64,000 nucleotides of DNA from Diaporthe sp. PMI_573. Lineage: Eukaryota > Ascomycota > Sordariomycetes > Diaporthales > Diaporthaceae. Below the pieces are notes generated by a model. That model was not told the origin of the DNA. It did not search any database and saw nothing but the letters and a program-made list of their open reading frames with translations. Shown here piece after piece: positions 10,176 through 22,992 of this stretch (the first letter of the stretch is position 1; every line of letters starts with the position of its first letter). The stretch is from the NCBI GenBank assembly GCA_021399435.1, contig JAJTUP010000024.1:744001-808000 (forward strand), given 5' to 3'. The position numbers and the translations under genes are program-made.

Positions 10176-13100
10176 TCAATGGGCTTCAGCCGTGGTAGAC
10201 CGGCGGTCGTCTGTGACGCTCGAACGTCGACTGGATCCTTCCCTGCACAAAAGAAACAAGCCCCCGTTAGCCTGACTGTCCATCAAGTAAAAGGAAACCA
10301 CGACCTACCCGCTGCTGAGCTCCGCCTCAGGGTTCCATTTCTTAACCCAGCTGACGAAGCGCCTGCCCTGGATTTTGGCGTTCAGGAGCCGACCGCTTGC
10401 CGAGTTGGTCTCGAAGGCCAGCGCCTGCTCGCTGCGGTCCTTGAGTACTAGCTGTACCCACTGGCGGTCCCGTTCCGTCTCCAGTTCGATCCGCGACACC
10501 TTGGCAGGCTCGATCCCAGCGGGTACGGATTCCGTTTCGGGCGCATCCACCGCCTCTGCCACCCCCCGGACGGGATCTGTCGCCAGCCGCAGGTAGGCCG
10601 CCGTGGGACTGCTGCTCCGTGACCACCGCACCCCACGGCCTGAATCGCGGAACTGGCTCACGTCGAAAATCTCCTTCCTGTCCGCGTAACCGGGTGTCTC
10701 GGCTCGCATTGTCGGTGTGGCGGGCCGCGGTGTTGGCTTCTGACCGTCGGCGCCGTGAGGCGTGAATGATGATGTCCGAGGCGCGTGTGGCGCTGGGCCG
10801 AGGGAGGTCCGAACCGCTTGCCACCGGTGGTCGCCGTTATTGGGTATCATGATCGTCGGGGTGCTACGCCCCGAGCCGTCAGGCACCGGCGTTGTGGATG
10901 CACTCCTAGGCGGCCCCATCAACGGTGACTGCATCGGCGGCGACAGGATGTGCGAGAGGGACGGGGAGTGATGCACGGCATCCATCTGTCTGGTCTGCTG
11001 GGCTGGGGGTTGGAAGTGGTGGCCGTTCGTCTGCACCGGCACCGACGCAGGCCGCATAGGCGCCGCTTCGTTGTTGCTCATCTGCGCCATAAGGGCATCG
11101 AATCGCTTATAGCTGTCGAGCCCATTCTCGTTTGGCGCATCAGATCGCATTCCTGTATCATTAAGAGTCAGCTATCAAGGAATGACGGCAGTGTGTTTAT
11201 ACAATCACAGGCAGGGAGGGGTAGGCCACGACGTAGCATATATAGCGAGAGACGCCAGAAGTTTCTTGTTGAAGGGGTTGGGATTCAATCTGCACTAACC
11301 AGCCGGGTTGAGGATATTCTGAAGATTCGAGTGCTTCCGCCCCTCGACCTTGCCCATGCCCATGCCCATGCCCGGTGCCGCGAGCCCAGTCTCAGGGAAC
11401 GTGCCATCCGACCTCGAGCGCTGGTGGTCAGCGAGGGCTGGGCGCTGCGGTGGTCTTGGGCCCGCATCGGTGTCTGCCCGTACTGGTGCAGGAGGCTTCT
11501 CCGGGACTGCGTCGTCAGCCACCTCTGACGTCGCCCTGCTGCGGCTCGCAGCTTCCCTGACCGCCGCTGCCGCTTTGGCCTGCGCCGTTTGCGCACTCTT
11601 CCTCACACGTTCGTGTTCCGACAGGATGCTGGATAGATCAGCCTCAAAACGGGGCTCCCCCCTATGGGATACCTCCCTGTGGGGTTCCTCCCTGTGGGAT
11701 ACCTCCCTGTGGAGGTCCTCCCTATGGGTTGCCTCCCTCTGGGCTGCCTCCTTGTGGGATTCCTCCGACGGCTTAGTCCCATTAGTCTCTGCGACGACGG
11801 TAGGTTCGTCGGAGGCTACCCCGCGACTGCCGTTTTTGGCCGGCTGATCGTCGTCGATATCCATGTTTGAGTGAGAATCCGAATCCGAGCCTTCTACCCA
11901 GTTAGAGTCTCCGGCGCCGGGGTCTGGAACAGGCCCGATATCCATCTTCATCGGATCTTCATCCTCACTGTCGACATCCGAGTCATCATCGCCACTGCCG
12001 GGAGAATCGCGACAGCCGGGGCTCTTTCCGTGATGCTTGTCGAAAAAGGTCGGACTCCTATCATCAGGCTTGTCTGCAGATCGGAGGGATAGCCCTTGGT
12101 CGCCAATCCAGTCTGCCTCGCCGTCCGGTGTTGCCGAGAGAGGCTCGCCAGGTCCAAGTTGCTTCAGCTCGTCCCAACCGGCACGGTTGTTCATCTTCAC
12201 CGCGAACCACTCCCGAGCCTTCCTCAGACCACTGAGATCTACGCCTTGAGGTGGGTTGTCCAGGTCAAGCTCCTGAAGCTTCTGGGCGGGCAGCCAGCCC
12301 AGGGACCATGGCGTCCTGTCGAAGAACATGACAGGGTATTCACGCTTCTTGGCTTTTGCCTCGCCGTCCTCATAAGCAGGCTGCCATCCCTTAATCTGCA
12401 GGCTGACCCGGTCGACGCGGTAACATTTTGGGACGGTCTGCATGAGTGGCAGCTCCTGGAACCTTTCTTTTAAGCCAACCTCGCGCAGGCTGCCGTCCGG
12501 TCGTATCGGCAACACAACGAGAGAGTACCACTTCTTATTTGACTGCCATAGTCCTTGGTAGAAATGGCAATCCTTAGGCATGGCAACTCCTGCCGCCGGC
12601 TTCGGCTCTCGGGCCTTGTACTGCCTGGGAGTAGCTCCGTCGCCATTGACATGGATCTCGCCTCCCTCTCCCCCGGTCTTGGGCTGCTTCTTGTGGTTGT
12701 CCGTACGCTGCCTTCCCTCCTTCGTGAGGAGATTCCGGTTGTACGGCTCGTACCCGTCCTCGGCCACTGCGCGCTGGTACTCGTCGTTGTTGAGCTTGGC
12801 AAGATCGGCATTGCAATCGGTGACAAGATAGCCGCAGATCTCGATAGCCAGATCGTGCGTCTTGGGTTGCATGTCATGTTGAGGGCTGTGCACGTGCTTG
12901 GCTGCACCGTGGACCGGGTTGCCAAACTTAAAATGAACGCCGTGCTCGTCGCATTTGACGATGTACCAGTTTCCTGAGCCGGCCTTGTACTCGAAAATCT
13001 GGTGTTTGAATTGGGCCTTGCCGTCTTGGTAGACCTCCGCGAAGCTAATTGTGCGCTGAACCCGCTTTTCCATGCCAACAGGTGGCACCTGTGCCGGTGC

Positions 13101-14399
13101 CGGTCGGTGGGCGCGAGGACTACGTTTGACTGGCAAGGGACTGTCCTGACCCTGCTCGAATGGCCGATCCCTGGTGCGTGGCCGCTTCAAGGCGCTGTTC
13201 GCGGCATCCATGGCTGGCGAGTCAGCGGCTTTCCTTTTCACATCTTGGCGTGGGGTCGGAACCGAATCCTGAGAGCCACGGCTTGTCAGGACGGGATTAG
13301 AGCTCGGAAGAGGCGGAACGTTCTGTCGCAGCACAGTCTCGGGTTTGATATCGCTAACCAGAGGCTGGGCCATGCTGGGCAATTGATGACGGGTTTCGCG
13401 GGGATGAGGCTCGGGGGCCACGTGATGGTGCGGCAGAGGTCGCTGATGTACCGTATCCGGAGGCATGCGCTGCTGAATCATGGGCTGGTGTGGCATAACT
13501 TCCGGAAGAGGCATCCGCTGAGGAGTGGCCACAGGCTGTCGAGTCAAGGGCTCGGATGGAAGGATGCGTTGTGGCGCCACCGGCTGTTGGTGGTGATGTG
13601 GCGGGACCTCGGCGCGAGGAGGCATGCGCTGCTGCTGCTGCTGCTGCTGCTGTTGTTGCTGTTGTTGCTGCTGTTGCTGCTGTTGCTGCTGCTGCTGCGC
13701 CGGGTGGACCATAGGCTCGGGACGAGGGGCTTCCTGAAGCGGTGGTGGCCCACGCGACGGCGTTGGTGTGTTTGCGTGCTGGTGCGCAGGTGAGTTGCCT
13801 GCGAAAGCTGGAGTCGCAGGAGTCCCACCCGTGCTTGCAATCTGCACACGAGGTTAGTGATGTTTTCGATCTTGGGGACCTGTCATACTAACTCGAATGT
13901 TATTAGTTTGGGGGTGCGACGGCGTGCTGCTGTTACTGTTCACCCTTGGAATTGCAGTGCGGGCGGCGGAGGGCATCGCCATGAGGCCGGTGATCTTATT
14001 ATGATAACGCTGCTCGATTGTGTTCTTGCTCGCCGCATGTTCGTCCCGCAAGCGTTGCTGCTCCAGCCGGAGGCTGACCTGGCTGTTGATGGTGGCGGCG
14101 ATTGCGGGTTGGAGATCTATGAAGGCCCGCTGGATGCTGTCGTTGACCCTCTGCTGCAGCTGCGCGTACAGGCGACTGTTCTCGAGGTGGACCTGCTCCT
14201 CCAGCTGCCGGTGACGATGGTCGTGCTCGTGATCGAGGCGCTTCTGTTCCTCCTGCTTGTCCTTCTTCAACGCTCGGTACTGCGCCACGTCGAAATCGTC
14301 CTCCATCGGGGCGTCCATCCGGTCGGCAGGGTTCGCCGTGGCCGCCGACGGCGCCGGTGGCAGAAACTCGTTGACCCGTTTATGGTCCATCTTGGTCAA
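10176..14399 (-). CDS. 1319-aa fungal protein of unknown function with polyglutamine tract
   Basis: Four exons, 14399..13893, 13841..11300, 11152..10309 and 10242..10176, with introns of 51, 147 and 66 nt in phases 0, 1 and 2; together 1320 codons. If the last intron is retained, the protein ends four bases later at a TAG (10305), 22 residues earlier. Residues 1-169 include a charged, probably coiled-coil region (RLDHEHDHRHRQLEEQ). A low-complexity Pro/Gln/His region with 23 consecutive Gln (218-240) follows. The best conserved-looking block is about residues 426-727 (RTISFAEVYQDGKAQFKHQ ... WGD-free, KMNNRAGWDELKQLG), then an acidic stretch and a 15-bp-encoded HRE repeat. Charge, low complexity and lack of membrane segments suggest a nuclear protein; this is inference. 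No catalytic domain recognised. Confidence 0.82.
11656..11765 (-). repeat. Coding 15-bp tandem repeat (HRE-type pentapeptide)
   Basis: About seven in-frame 15-bp units with the plus-strand core CTCCCTGTGGGATAC encode pentapeptides such as HREVS and HREEP in the 1319-aa protein. Unit length is a multiple of three, so copy-number change keeps the frame. Confidence 0.85.
13629..13697 (-). repeat. Polyglutamine trinucleotide tract, 23 codons
   Basis: Twenty-three consecutive Gln codons in the 1319-aa protein, a mixture of CAG and CAA. The CAA interruptions should make it more stable than a pure CAG run. Confidence 0.95.
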
Positions 14400-17300
14400 C
14401 GGAGCAGAGAGCTATGAGAACGAGTCTCTCAGCTGCTGCGGACATTGAACGTATCTGGTCCTGACGTCAGTTTGAGTATGAATGGCAGGCATCACCCAGT
14501 AGAAGCAGCAGAAGCGGCAGAAGCGGCAGCAGAGCAGAAGAGGCAGTAGCAGCAATGGCCTGTCAGGTTTGTCGTACCTTCCTCCTTCTCTAGCCCCTCA
14601 GACGCTGTATGCGATTGACCTTGCCAAAGTTCTTGTAAGTTGTAAGTCGACAAGAAAGAACAAAGCTTTTACAGGGTTGTTTTGAGTTTGGCCCCCTGCT
14701 TCACTTTCACATGCACCTGCTCTTTTTCCCCCTTTGCTCCTGCACTCTTAACAAGACTGGTCGTGGATGATGTTTAAAACACCAAGTATGGGCAATGACC
14801 CAACAGCTCGGTGACTCTTTGCAGCAAAGGGTGTGGTGTGGTGGGTGTGAGATGTTGTACGGGTGAACACCTGAGAAGGGAAAGTGGAACCGGGGGGTGG
14901 TTCATGAATAAGGGATGGCACTCACTCTTCACCTTAAGAACGTCGGCTATAGCTGGGCAGCTTTAATGCTAAGGCCTATGTGGGAAGTTTCCTCCTTTTC
15001 CCGTCCTTATTGTACCGTATGCATCAATCTACAGGCCAAAACAGGGGGTGACCGGCGGTCGCGCAGGGATGGAGGCGGGACAATAAGAAATCTAAGAAGG
15101 CATTGACCTAGTTTGGGTGGGTAGGAACGTTTACTTATGGGATCCGTCTCTTATATGCACGCGCTAAGTAAGATTAATGGGAAAGCGGGTGATACGGCCC
15201 GCTAAAAAAAGAATTTTGTGAGCACCAAGGACTATGATCGTATCATAAATAACAGCCACCCCTGTTAGTCACAATCTGACACTGTACTGTTGGTCCGCTC
15301 ACTTGGTCTGCTACTCCAGATCTGGCCATGTCTTCCTTGCTCTGGCTGCTCGACCCGGATCCCGCCTTTCCTCCTTCTGTGGGAGTTGTCCCTCATTCTA
15401 ATCCTTCCAACATCCGATGCGACTTGGCAGTTGGTTCTAAAATCCCTCGGTTGGGGGTTCCGGCCGACTCTCGGGACCGGTTGGTGCCAACCAACGTTGC
15501 CATTTTCATGTTAACTAATTCCATGATGTGCCAGTGCACGCCCTAGTAAAATGTCCACTCTAAACAAGTGACAAAACGACTTTCCCACCGATGGGCGGGC
15601 ACTCCGGTGCGATTACTTACAGACAAGTCATTTCAAAGTCCGTGTGTAACTCGAGCCGTCATACCCTTGCAGTGTAACAGTCCCCGATAGGAAAGCTGAC
15701 TGATGGGATTTACCTACCCCCAAATGAACCTCACTTATCTGGTAGTATGATCTGTCAACGCCAATCTCTACATCTGCACCAAGGCCTTCCTCGATGCACA
15801 CTTTCTATGTAACCTTGGGGTCTCAAGTACCTGCACGGCACTGCTCCAGCTCGCCACTGGCACTGATCCCTGCACAGCTGTTGAGCTGTATGACACGGCC
15901 TGACAGAGTCAGATGGGGCCGGTGCCGTGGCCTCTTAATAAACCCGGGGCACAGCGACTTAATATTCAGCCATGGCTGTGGCTGCTACCAACACCTGCAT
16001 CTCGCGTCTGCATGTATTGGCTTGGTTGGCTTGCTAGCGCTGGCCATGTTGGTGGCTCCGGCCAATTTCCCACTGTGCAGACACACAACGCACATGAGCA
16101 TGTGCATGTGCACATGCGCATACCTGCGGCCCATCAATCTCGCTCAGTCGCTCGCCCGCACGCGTCCTTGCTCTAGCTCTGTCGAGCAAAGTTTCCCCTA
16201 CTTATAATTTGCTGGCTGGGACTGGCACTTGGGAATTTGGAGCACGAGGACTGGGCGGGAAAATACTTCCCTTTTGCTTACTAGTGCACGTATAGGTACC
16301 TAGCGGGTCTTGGCCATGTGTGCCCACATATCTGGGGGCCTCGGGTGGCGGCGATATTTGTCATACGCCGAGCCTTTTGCTTAGCCTACCACCTGCGATA
16401 TCGAGCACCCTCCTTAACTAGAGCACGTTATGACATACGAGAGTTGCAACACAGATCTCGTCGCCTCAAACCACCGTAGTCTGAGCGTGTAGAATGGAAC
16501 GCAGATGGCCGAAGTACTCGGGCATAGAGATCGCTCTCGCGTTACTCCCGAAACCGTTATCTGAAACATTTGTTCCGTGTTCCTTTCCAGTCCGTTAATC
16601 TCTGCCTGACTTTTCGCCGAACGCTGTTTCAGTCACTCGTCATGATAAAAGTGGGTGCCGCCCACGGAACATTTATCTTTTTGCTGCCACACGGGGTGGA
16701 AGCGCAGGAAGAAGAAAAAACCAAGTAAAAAACTAGTCGGTCACGTTTCCTACCCACCAATGACCACGCGAGTCACTTATTGTCCACCGGTTTTGCTGCC
16801 CAGGGTTCTCTGGCTCCGCTTTGTGGTTCTGTCGGATGCGAATACCGACGGTAATGTGTAATATCCAGCCAGCCGCTATCATGCTGATCGAATTTCCTGC
16901 ATTTGCCATAATCAATAAGCGGCTAATCCTGTCGATTACGAGTGCTCACATGCCCACACACACTAGCATCCACTAACGGCTAGCATGGAATCCTGGCAGC
17001 AATGGCTGACAGGTTTGAGACCGTATACGTGCGACCGGCCCAATCACCATCGTCGCCGTATGCAGGGTTTCAGCCATTCCGAAGGGCGGTCTGTCATTTC
17101 CGGACCAATCCGTAATGAACACGACGCATATCTGACACCACTTTAGAGGAGAAAGGCCTCTTTATTCCCTCTGCTTCTTCTTGTTTCTGCCATGCCTGCA
17201 AAAATGTTCCATGACTACGCGGCGTTTTGACTTCTCGTGTCTCACGACGCCAGCACTCGAACCATCTGAAAAGTACGCCAATTATATAGGTACCTTGGCT

Positions 17301-20300
17301 TGTCATGACAACGAAACACGCGTTAGTCGCATCAAACTTTATGGGATCGGCCACAATTCTGGTCGCAGTCCCATACCAATCAGTCCGCGTCGGCTCACTG
17401 CAACCTCCAACGGCCGCGTAGCATCTGCTGCTGCCTATTGGGCCGGCTTTTCCATGTCACAGGCGAAGATCCCAAAGTCAATTTACACAACTACAGTGGG
17501 AAGAGTGATACCGAAGTGACGCAATCCCCAAGCTTGCTTGGGTTTCCGAATCTCCATAAAGCGGCAAATCGAGTCATACGCAGACCTTGTGCTATCTTTT
17601 CGCTCCCCGCATTGCGATGCACTGTAGCCAATCGCAGCCCCAGGGATTGATATGGTCCAGATACGGAATACGACGAGATCACTAATATTTTGTTGAGACG
17701 GCGTGTGCCTGCCAAGAAGCCGCGGTTCCGATGCACAAACTATGCATGCGTATTCCCCAGGCTAACTCTGATATTCCCGCAAAGGTAAGCAGAGACTTTG
17801 CAGGTGCTTTGGCGGCAGTGGACTAGCATGTAGATCATTCAACTCTAATCAATACAATGACAGTCGAGTAAGCTTCTACCAAGGTTTGTCCCAGAGCTTA
17901 CCACCGCGTACATACTTAACACGGCGTACATACTTGACACCCATATAGGATCAATGCGACGCACAAGTCTCATTTCCAAGTAATCTCATCGCCAACAATT
18001 GCCTACGAGTCGAAGGGAAAGAAGTTCTTCCGGCCTTGTTCTTCAGTCCGTGGGTTGTCATGCGGCAAAACATTGAGACTGGGTTGCTATAGTATGAACT
18101 CAAAACAGAAAGATCTGTGGCATCATCCATGGAGCGCTCGCGAATCCATACACCTTGGAAGAAAGCAAACCTCCAGCGAGTATCTGGCCAAGAAGACGAC
18201 CGGAGTGATCCGAGTCCTTGCTCAACGTGATACATCGCTGTCTTCGTCATCATTATATCATCAGCATTGGGTTTCTTCTCTTGCAGTGAGGACTTTCTCG
18301 CCGCCAAGAAGTTGTCATATACGCCAGGACGGCCGGGCCATGCGAGTGTTATTATTCTCAGTGGGGAGTTACCTTCAAGCCCTAGATCTGTCAAGGCTAT
18401 TATCTGATTCAGTCCGAGCTGGTTGGAGCATATCTCCCCGGACATGGTCCCTGAGTCAACGATACTACGTCTCTTACAGTCTCTTACACGTGTAATCACT
18501 CGCATGTACGTCGGGGAGATATCGGAACAACCTTCCCTGCTCGAATGATCCCGCTCCCATGTAACCCGAGTATGATGAATGCAAGTGCTTGTCGTGCTGA
18601 GCATATAATTGCCGTTCCAAGCTATTGATGCGTCAGCATTGTGGCCAAATATGTGGCTGATGTAATATGCTTGTTACATTCTGCCCAGAAAAGGATATTA
18701 ATTTACCCCGATCGAAAAAAAGGAATCAGCTGGATGGAATAAGACATCGTCCTCTATTCAATGTAACATATTTGTTCCGCCCGCCCAGGTGTCTAGAAGA
18801 CAGATCCCTCCTACGCATACGGCTGCCGGAGGTGCTCGGATCTAACGAGTTTCGGCACGGCTCCGAACATATATACTCGGTCCTCTGTGCGCACAGGAAT
18901 CTTAAATTTAAGCCCAGTAACGGTTTCCGCGGCGGAAAACAGAGTTCACAAATGGGCGGCGGAGGGAACCCACATTGAGAGGAGCTTGTTGCTGATCGCG
19001 ATTTAAAGTTTGGATGATGTCTCGTCTGAACCCCTGCCCCTGTCAACGCAACACATTTGGCCTCATTTCTCTACCTTTCTTGGCGACAGTGATAGACATA
19101 CCATTATACTTGAATTCCGGACGTAGAAGGCACAGCACGTCGATGGTTTGTAACTCCACCACGACGGACCCCGCGAAGCATAATGCCGAATCCAGGGTTT
19201 GAAAAGTCGCAGTGCTGTCCGCAACATACTGCCTCGAATGTGAGCAGCAAAGAGACATGGGGAGGGAGATCTGCTTGATTGGCAATGCTGAAGGATGCGT
19301 TTCGGGAATGGCAGTGTTGCACGCGGCAGAACTGCTGGCGATACACGGCATGAAATGCACAGCCAAAGAAGGGTCACATACATAATAAGCACTACTCCAG
19401 GCTTGGACAGTTCTCGGGACCGACGGAGGGCACAAGCCTTCATGCGAACGGGATGGCGATTCATTCTGGTCGGACGGATCAAGCGTTCATGGGCCCCCGC
19501 CCCCAATCCTCCCTCTTACTTTATGAAAAGAGCGTATTGTGTATATGCACGCCGATCATGCCGCCCTCGAGAAGAGAGGCCCGCTATAACCCGCCCGACC
19601 GTGAACGAAAGCCTCCAGTTTTTGCGACGAGTTGATTACCTACTGTAGCTAAGGATGTGCAATGCACTTGATATGTCAAAACGAGCCTGGGCACCCATGC
19701 GCGCTCGGCCGCGAGTGGCTCTCGGAAGTACGGAATTCCGATGGAACGCTGGCCCCAGTCTGCAAGCCCGCACCGCACGGCACAGCTGGTGAGGACCCCT
19801 GACCCAATCTTTTGCAGTTCGCTGAGACGCACCACGCCCAAAAGACTAGAAAGAATTTTCTTTCTGAGAAAGCGCACATTTTTACGTTGTATTGTCTATA
19901 TTCTGCAAGGAAGGTGCTACTGCATATGCGCGCACCGAAATAGTGTATTTGACAAAGAAGAGAGCACGGCTGGGGGCTGGCTGGCTGGGCGCCCCCATCA
20001 ATAAAGGGAGGCAGAATGCAGGACCCCAGCTTGTGACACCTCACGTCAGCCACATGTCCCGCTTGGATCGCTCGGTCAACGACCGATCGGATCACCTGTT
20101 CAGCTGTCATGTATGGCACCGGACGTTGCAGCGAGATGACAAAACGCACTTTGTCGTGCTGCATTGATTTTCACAATTAATTACTTGAAGCATTTCGGCA
20201 GAAGATACTTGCTATGCCGCGCGATGGGGCCGTATGCCCTCTGTCTGCCAGCTGTCAGCAGAAGGAGTAATTACAAATAACCTCACTCGACAGACTTGTT

Positions 20301-21217
20301 CGCTAGCCAGGCACTTTCAAAGTATGGCTGTTCCAGCAGCAAGACGTAGATGAATTATTGGCAATTGGCTTGTCTTGTCTTGAATGGGGCGCGGTGCCGG
20401 CCGTGACGATCTGGCTGCTTATGCGTTCGCACATCCATTCACATGTACGTAAGATCCATCTACAGATCTACATGCTTATGTCTCTGAAGCTCTTGTGACA
20501 ACTCAAAGACAGTTGCACCATGAGACACAGCAGCCATTTCCAGCCTGATGCTGGGCAGAAGGATATCGAACTCCGCCATCTTGGGGAACAAGTTGTGATG
20601 GCAGACACGATCACTCTTCAAGTGTACTACCGGAGAGGAGAATGACAGACGCGTTGAATGTTGGAAAATAACAAGTTGTTACTACAGGCCTGAAGGCCAT
20701 TTGAAGTTTGATGCCAGAGAGGACCTCGGGAGGATGTTAGATTTGGGCTTGGTTACTAAGTCCATCTCAGAAGCAAATTGCAACGGGAGACATTATACTA
20801 GTCCTTAGATATCTGAATCCAGGTGCCGAGAGGTGGATGTCAGGCTCCGGCCGGAAGTCTCCGTCTATCTTAGGGAATAGCAATGAGAGACAAGATATCG
20901 CTCGTCAGTGCTAGCCATGAGGACCTCGGACTCTGTCCCCATATGAAACACTGAAGTCCGAGAAATAATATCCATTAGCAGTATGATACCAGTCCAAAGA
21001 ATGTCAGTCTCGGTCCATACTGGGAAGGGAGTTGCAAGTTTATCAGAGACTCAACAATGACTTTCGCTGGGGAGACGAGGTGTGAAGAGAGAGACCTGTC
21101 GAGTATAAATATCACTTCAACTCGCCGCTCTCTGAACCTGCTCGATCCACGTTGCTCATCAGCTCGTTCATCGAGACAAACCTTAAGACTACAAGAGTGC
21201 CACAGACCATCACCACA
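14400..21217. other. Gene-free stretch of about 6.8 kb, normal GC
   Basis: Unlike the AT-rich blocks, this region has ordinary composition and no RIP-like TA enrichment, yet I could not assemble any convincing gene. The longest open frame (minus strand, 17951..18604, 217 codons) has no recognisable motif and a composition like translated noncoding DNA. The first few hundred bases hold the promoter of the polyQ gene; the last few hundred hold that of the effector-like gene. A long noncoding RNA or a decayed gene is possible but not visible. Confidence 0.45.
21104..21111 (+). promoter_or_regulatory. TATA box of the effector-like gene
   Basis: TATAAATA lies 107 bp before the ATG at 21218, a normal spacing for a strongly regulated fungal gene with a short 5' leader. 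Position and match are seen; function is inferred. Confidence 0.55.
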
Positions 21218-21610
21218 ATGAAGTTCTCCGCCTCCGTCCTCTTCACCATCTTCGCCGCCGGCGCTCTCGCCCTACCGGAGCCTGCCCAAGAGGCGGCTGC
21301 CGCCCCAGCGTGCGTTGCTAACCAGCCCAACTGCGCCGGCAGCACGTACATTGGCGATGAAAATTGCCGCTGCAGCGGCCAGAAGGCCCCTTGTGGCAAC
21401 TGGAAGTGCGGTTGGGATGGCGCGCACTCGATCGTATGTACTCAGCGATGGGAAATATCCGTGCTTTCCCCTCAATATTTGGGTCGTAGCCCCCCTGGGA
21501 GCGTCTATACGGTTGAGCATGTTTTCTCACTTACCAATGCTAACAGCATACTCACTCTGATGCAGTTGAACTGCGGCTCTCAGGGAAGCGGATGCTCTTG
21601 GATCAATTGA
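21218..21610 (+). CDS. Small secreted cysteine-rich protein, effector-like
   Basis: Two exons, 21218..21433 and 21566..21610, with a 132-nt phase-0 intron (GTATGT donor, GATGCAG acceptor), give 86 aa. The start begins a good signal peptide (MKFSASVLFTIFAAGALA) followed by a short LPEPAQEAAAA stretch that may be a propeptide. The mature part has eight cysteines (PAC, PNC, ENCRC, APC, WKC, LNC, SGC), enough for four disulfides. The intron contains no stop and has a length divisible by three, so retention would add 44 residues and a ninth, unpaired cysteine; the even number after splicing favours splicing. It stands alone between two long noncoding stretches. Size, secretion signal and cysteine density match fungal effectors or antimicrobial peptides; the family is unknown. 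Confidence 0.78.
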   Translation: MKFSASVLFTIFAAGALALPEPAQEAAAAPACVANQPNCAGSTYIGDENCRCSGQKAPCGNWKCGWDGAHSIVCTQRWEISVLSPQYLGRSPPGSVYTVEHVFSLTNANSILTLMQLNCGSQGSGCSWIN

Positions 21611-22280
21611 GTAATAGAGCCTTCTCCATGCCCGCTGCCCCAGGAAAATATCTGTAAGTTGTCTGATTTTCCCAGGTCCCTTCCCTCCCGTGATCGGTCC
21701 GCTGCTGGTTTCTAACAGAAAATCAGTTCAGACGAGCATAAGGAACCTTTGTGGGCGTTTTGGCTTGTTTGGAAGCGATCTGGACTGTAGAGGGCACAAT
21801 TCGGGGGTTCTAAGACATCGATCAACTGTTCGAGTGAGCCTTGGGAGTTGACTCTTGTACATGCTTGAAATTTCGATTTTCGTCTTGTATCTTCACGGCA
21901 CATTCTGTGCCAGTCGCTCGCTCAATACAATCAATTGCCTGGGCCCGGGCTCAAAATCCTAGCATTCTCTCCTTTCGTAGCTTGTGTTATGCCCCTGTCG
22001 GGACCATGTCAGGACTCAACGAGTTGTTGGTAGTCAGGTGAAATAGATAGTGACCAAATGATTACAGTATAACGAACAGGATTAGCGCCAGTGACGGCAG
22101 ACTGGCCGATGAAATCTGCACTTTGTATAAATTTACCTCTACTTTGTCAGCACAGGCAGTTCAATTTATTGGCCGGTTATGCCATCTCCACACACATGAT
22201 TATAGTAGCACAGCCACATTCTACAAATATTCGAGAACCTTATCCCGAAGGCCCTATGGCTTGCTTACCTCGGCCGTTTA
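21611..22280. other. Intergenic, 3' flank of effector-like gene
   Basis: No gene or RNA recognised. It leads directly into the minisatellite that starts near 22281. Confidence 0.45.
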
Positions 22281-22615
22281 TACTATAAGAGGTTATCCCA
22301 CAGGAGGTTTTCCATGGACTGTTTTGCTGTAAGAGGTTTCTTACTCAGGAGGCTATCCCACAGGATTGCTCTATAGGGAATCATTCTACAGGAGATCATT
22401 CCATAGGAGATTGTTACAGTGGAGATGATAAAAGAGGTTATATCATGAAAGACGGTTTCATAAGAGTTGTTTCTTCAAGACGTGATTCCATGAGAGGTTA
22501 TCCCACGAAAGACTATTCTATAGGACATTATTCTGTGGGAGACTATTCTGTAGGAGGTTGTTCTTTGGGATCTTGTCTATAGGAGGCTATTTCATGATCC
22601 TACAGGAGACTGTGC
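22281..22615. repeat. Degenerate minisatellite with about 15-bp unit
   Basis: About twenty imperfect units of roughly 14-17 bp with the core AGGAGGTTATTCYAT (examples: AGGAGGCTATCCCAC, AGGAGATCATTCCAT, GGGAGACTATTCTGT). The units drift in length and sequence, so this is an old array. It lies in the noncoding stretch between the effector-like gene and the 3' end of the alpha/beta hydrolase gene. Confidence 0.75.
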
Positions 22616-22992
22616 AGTGAGCACTGCCCAGGTGGTTTACTACCCAGGCACATAGATGCTGTGGCCACGTAATTAGCTCAAGTGCTGACACTCGAGCAAA
22701 GCTCGTATTTCATATTAGGATTAGCCCACCGTCACAGTATGACTCTTCCTGTTTCCCATTTATTTCAGAAGGGAATGTCAGAACACAACAAATTGATTGA
22801 GATCAGTCTGCTCGTCTTACGTATCGCCTATATCGCAAATAGTGGCTATATGTCACTTCTTGATATCCACAAGTTTGAAAGCACTGGTAGATCCATAGTC
22901 TGGGGGGTATCTTCATCTGATTCATGGTCTATAATCCGCTGCAATGATTCTATCAAGCTAGTAATGGTACATGCAGTTGCTCTAATACAACT

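Noticed and set aside
13002..13793. 263-codon plus-strand frame with a long leucine run
   Set aside because: The leucine run is the antisense of the polyglutamine tract; not a gene.
17951..18604. 217-codon minus-strand frame in the gene-free region
   Set aside because: Length is notable, but there is no domain, signal peptide or membrane segment and no extendable splice structure; kept only as a weak possibility.
19043..19506. 130- and 147-codon overlapping minus-strand frames
   Set aside because: Two overlapping frames of similar length without features, typical of chance.
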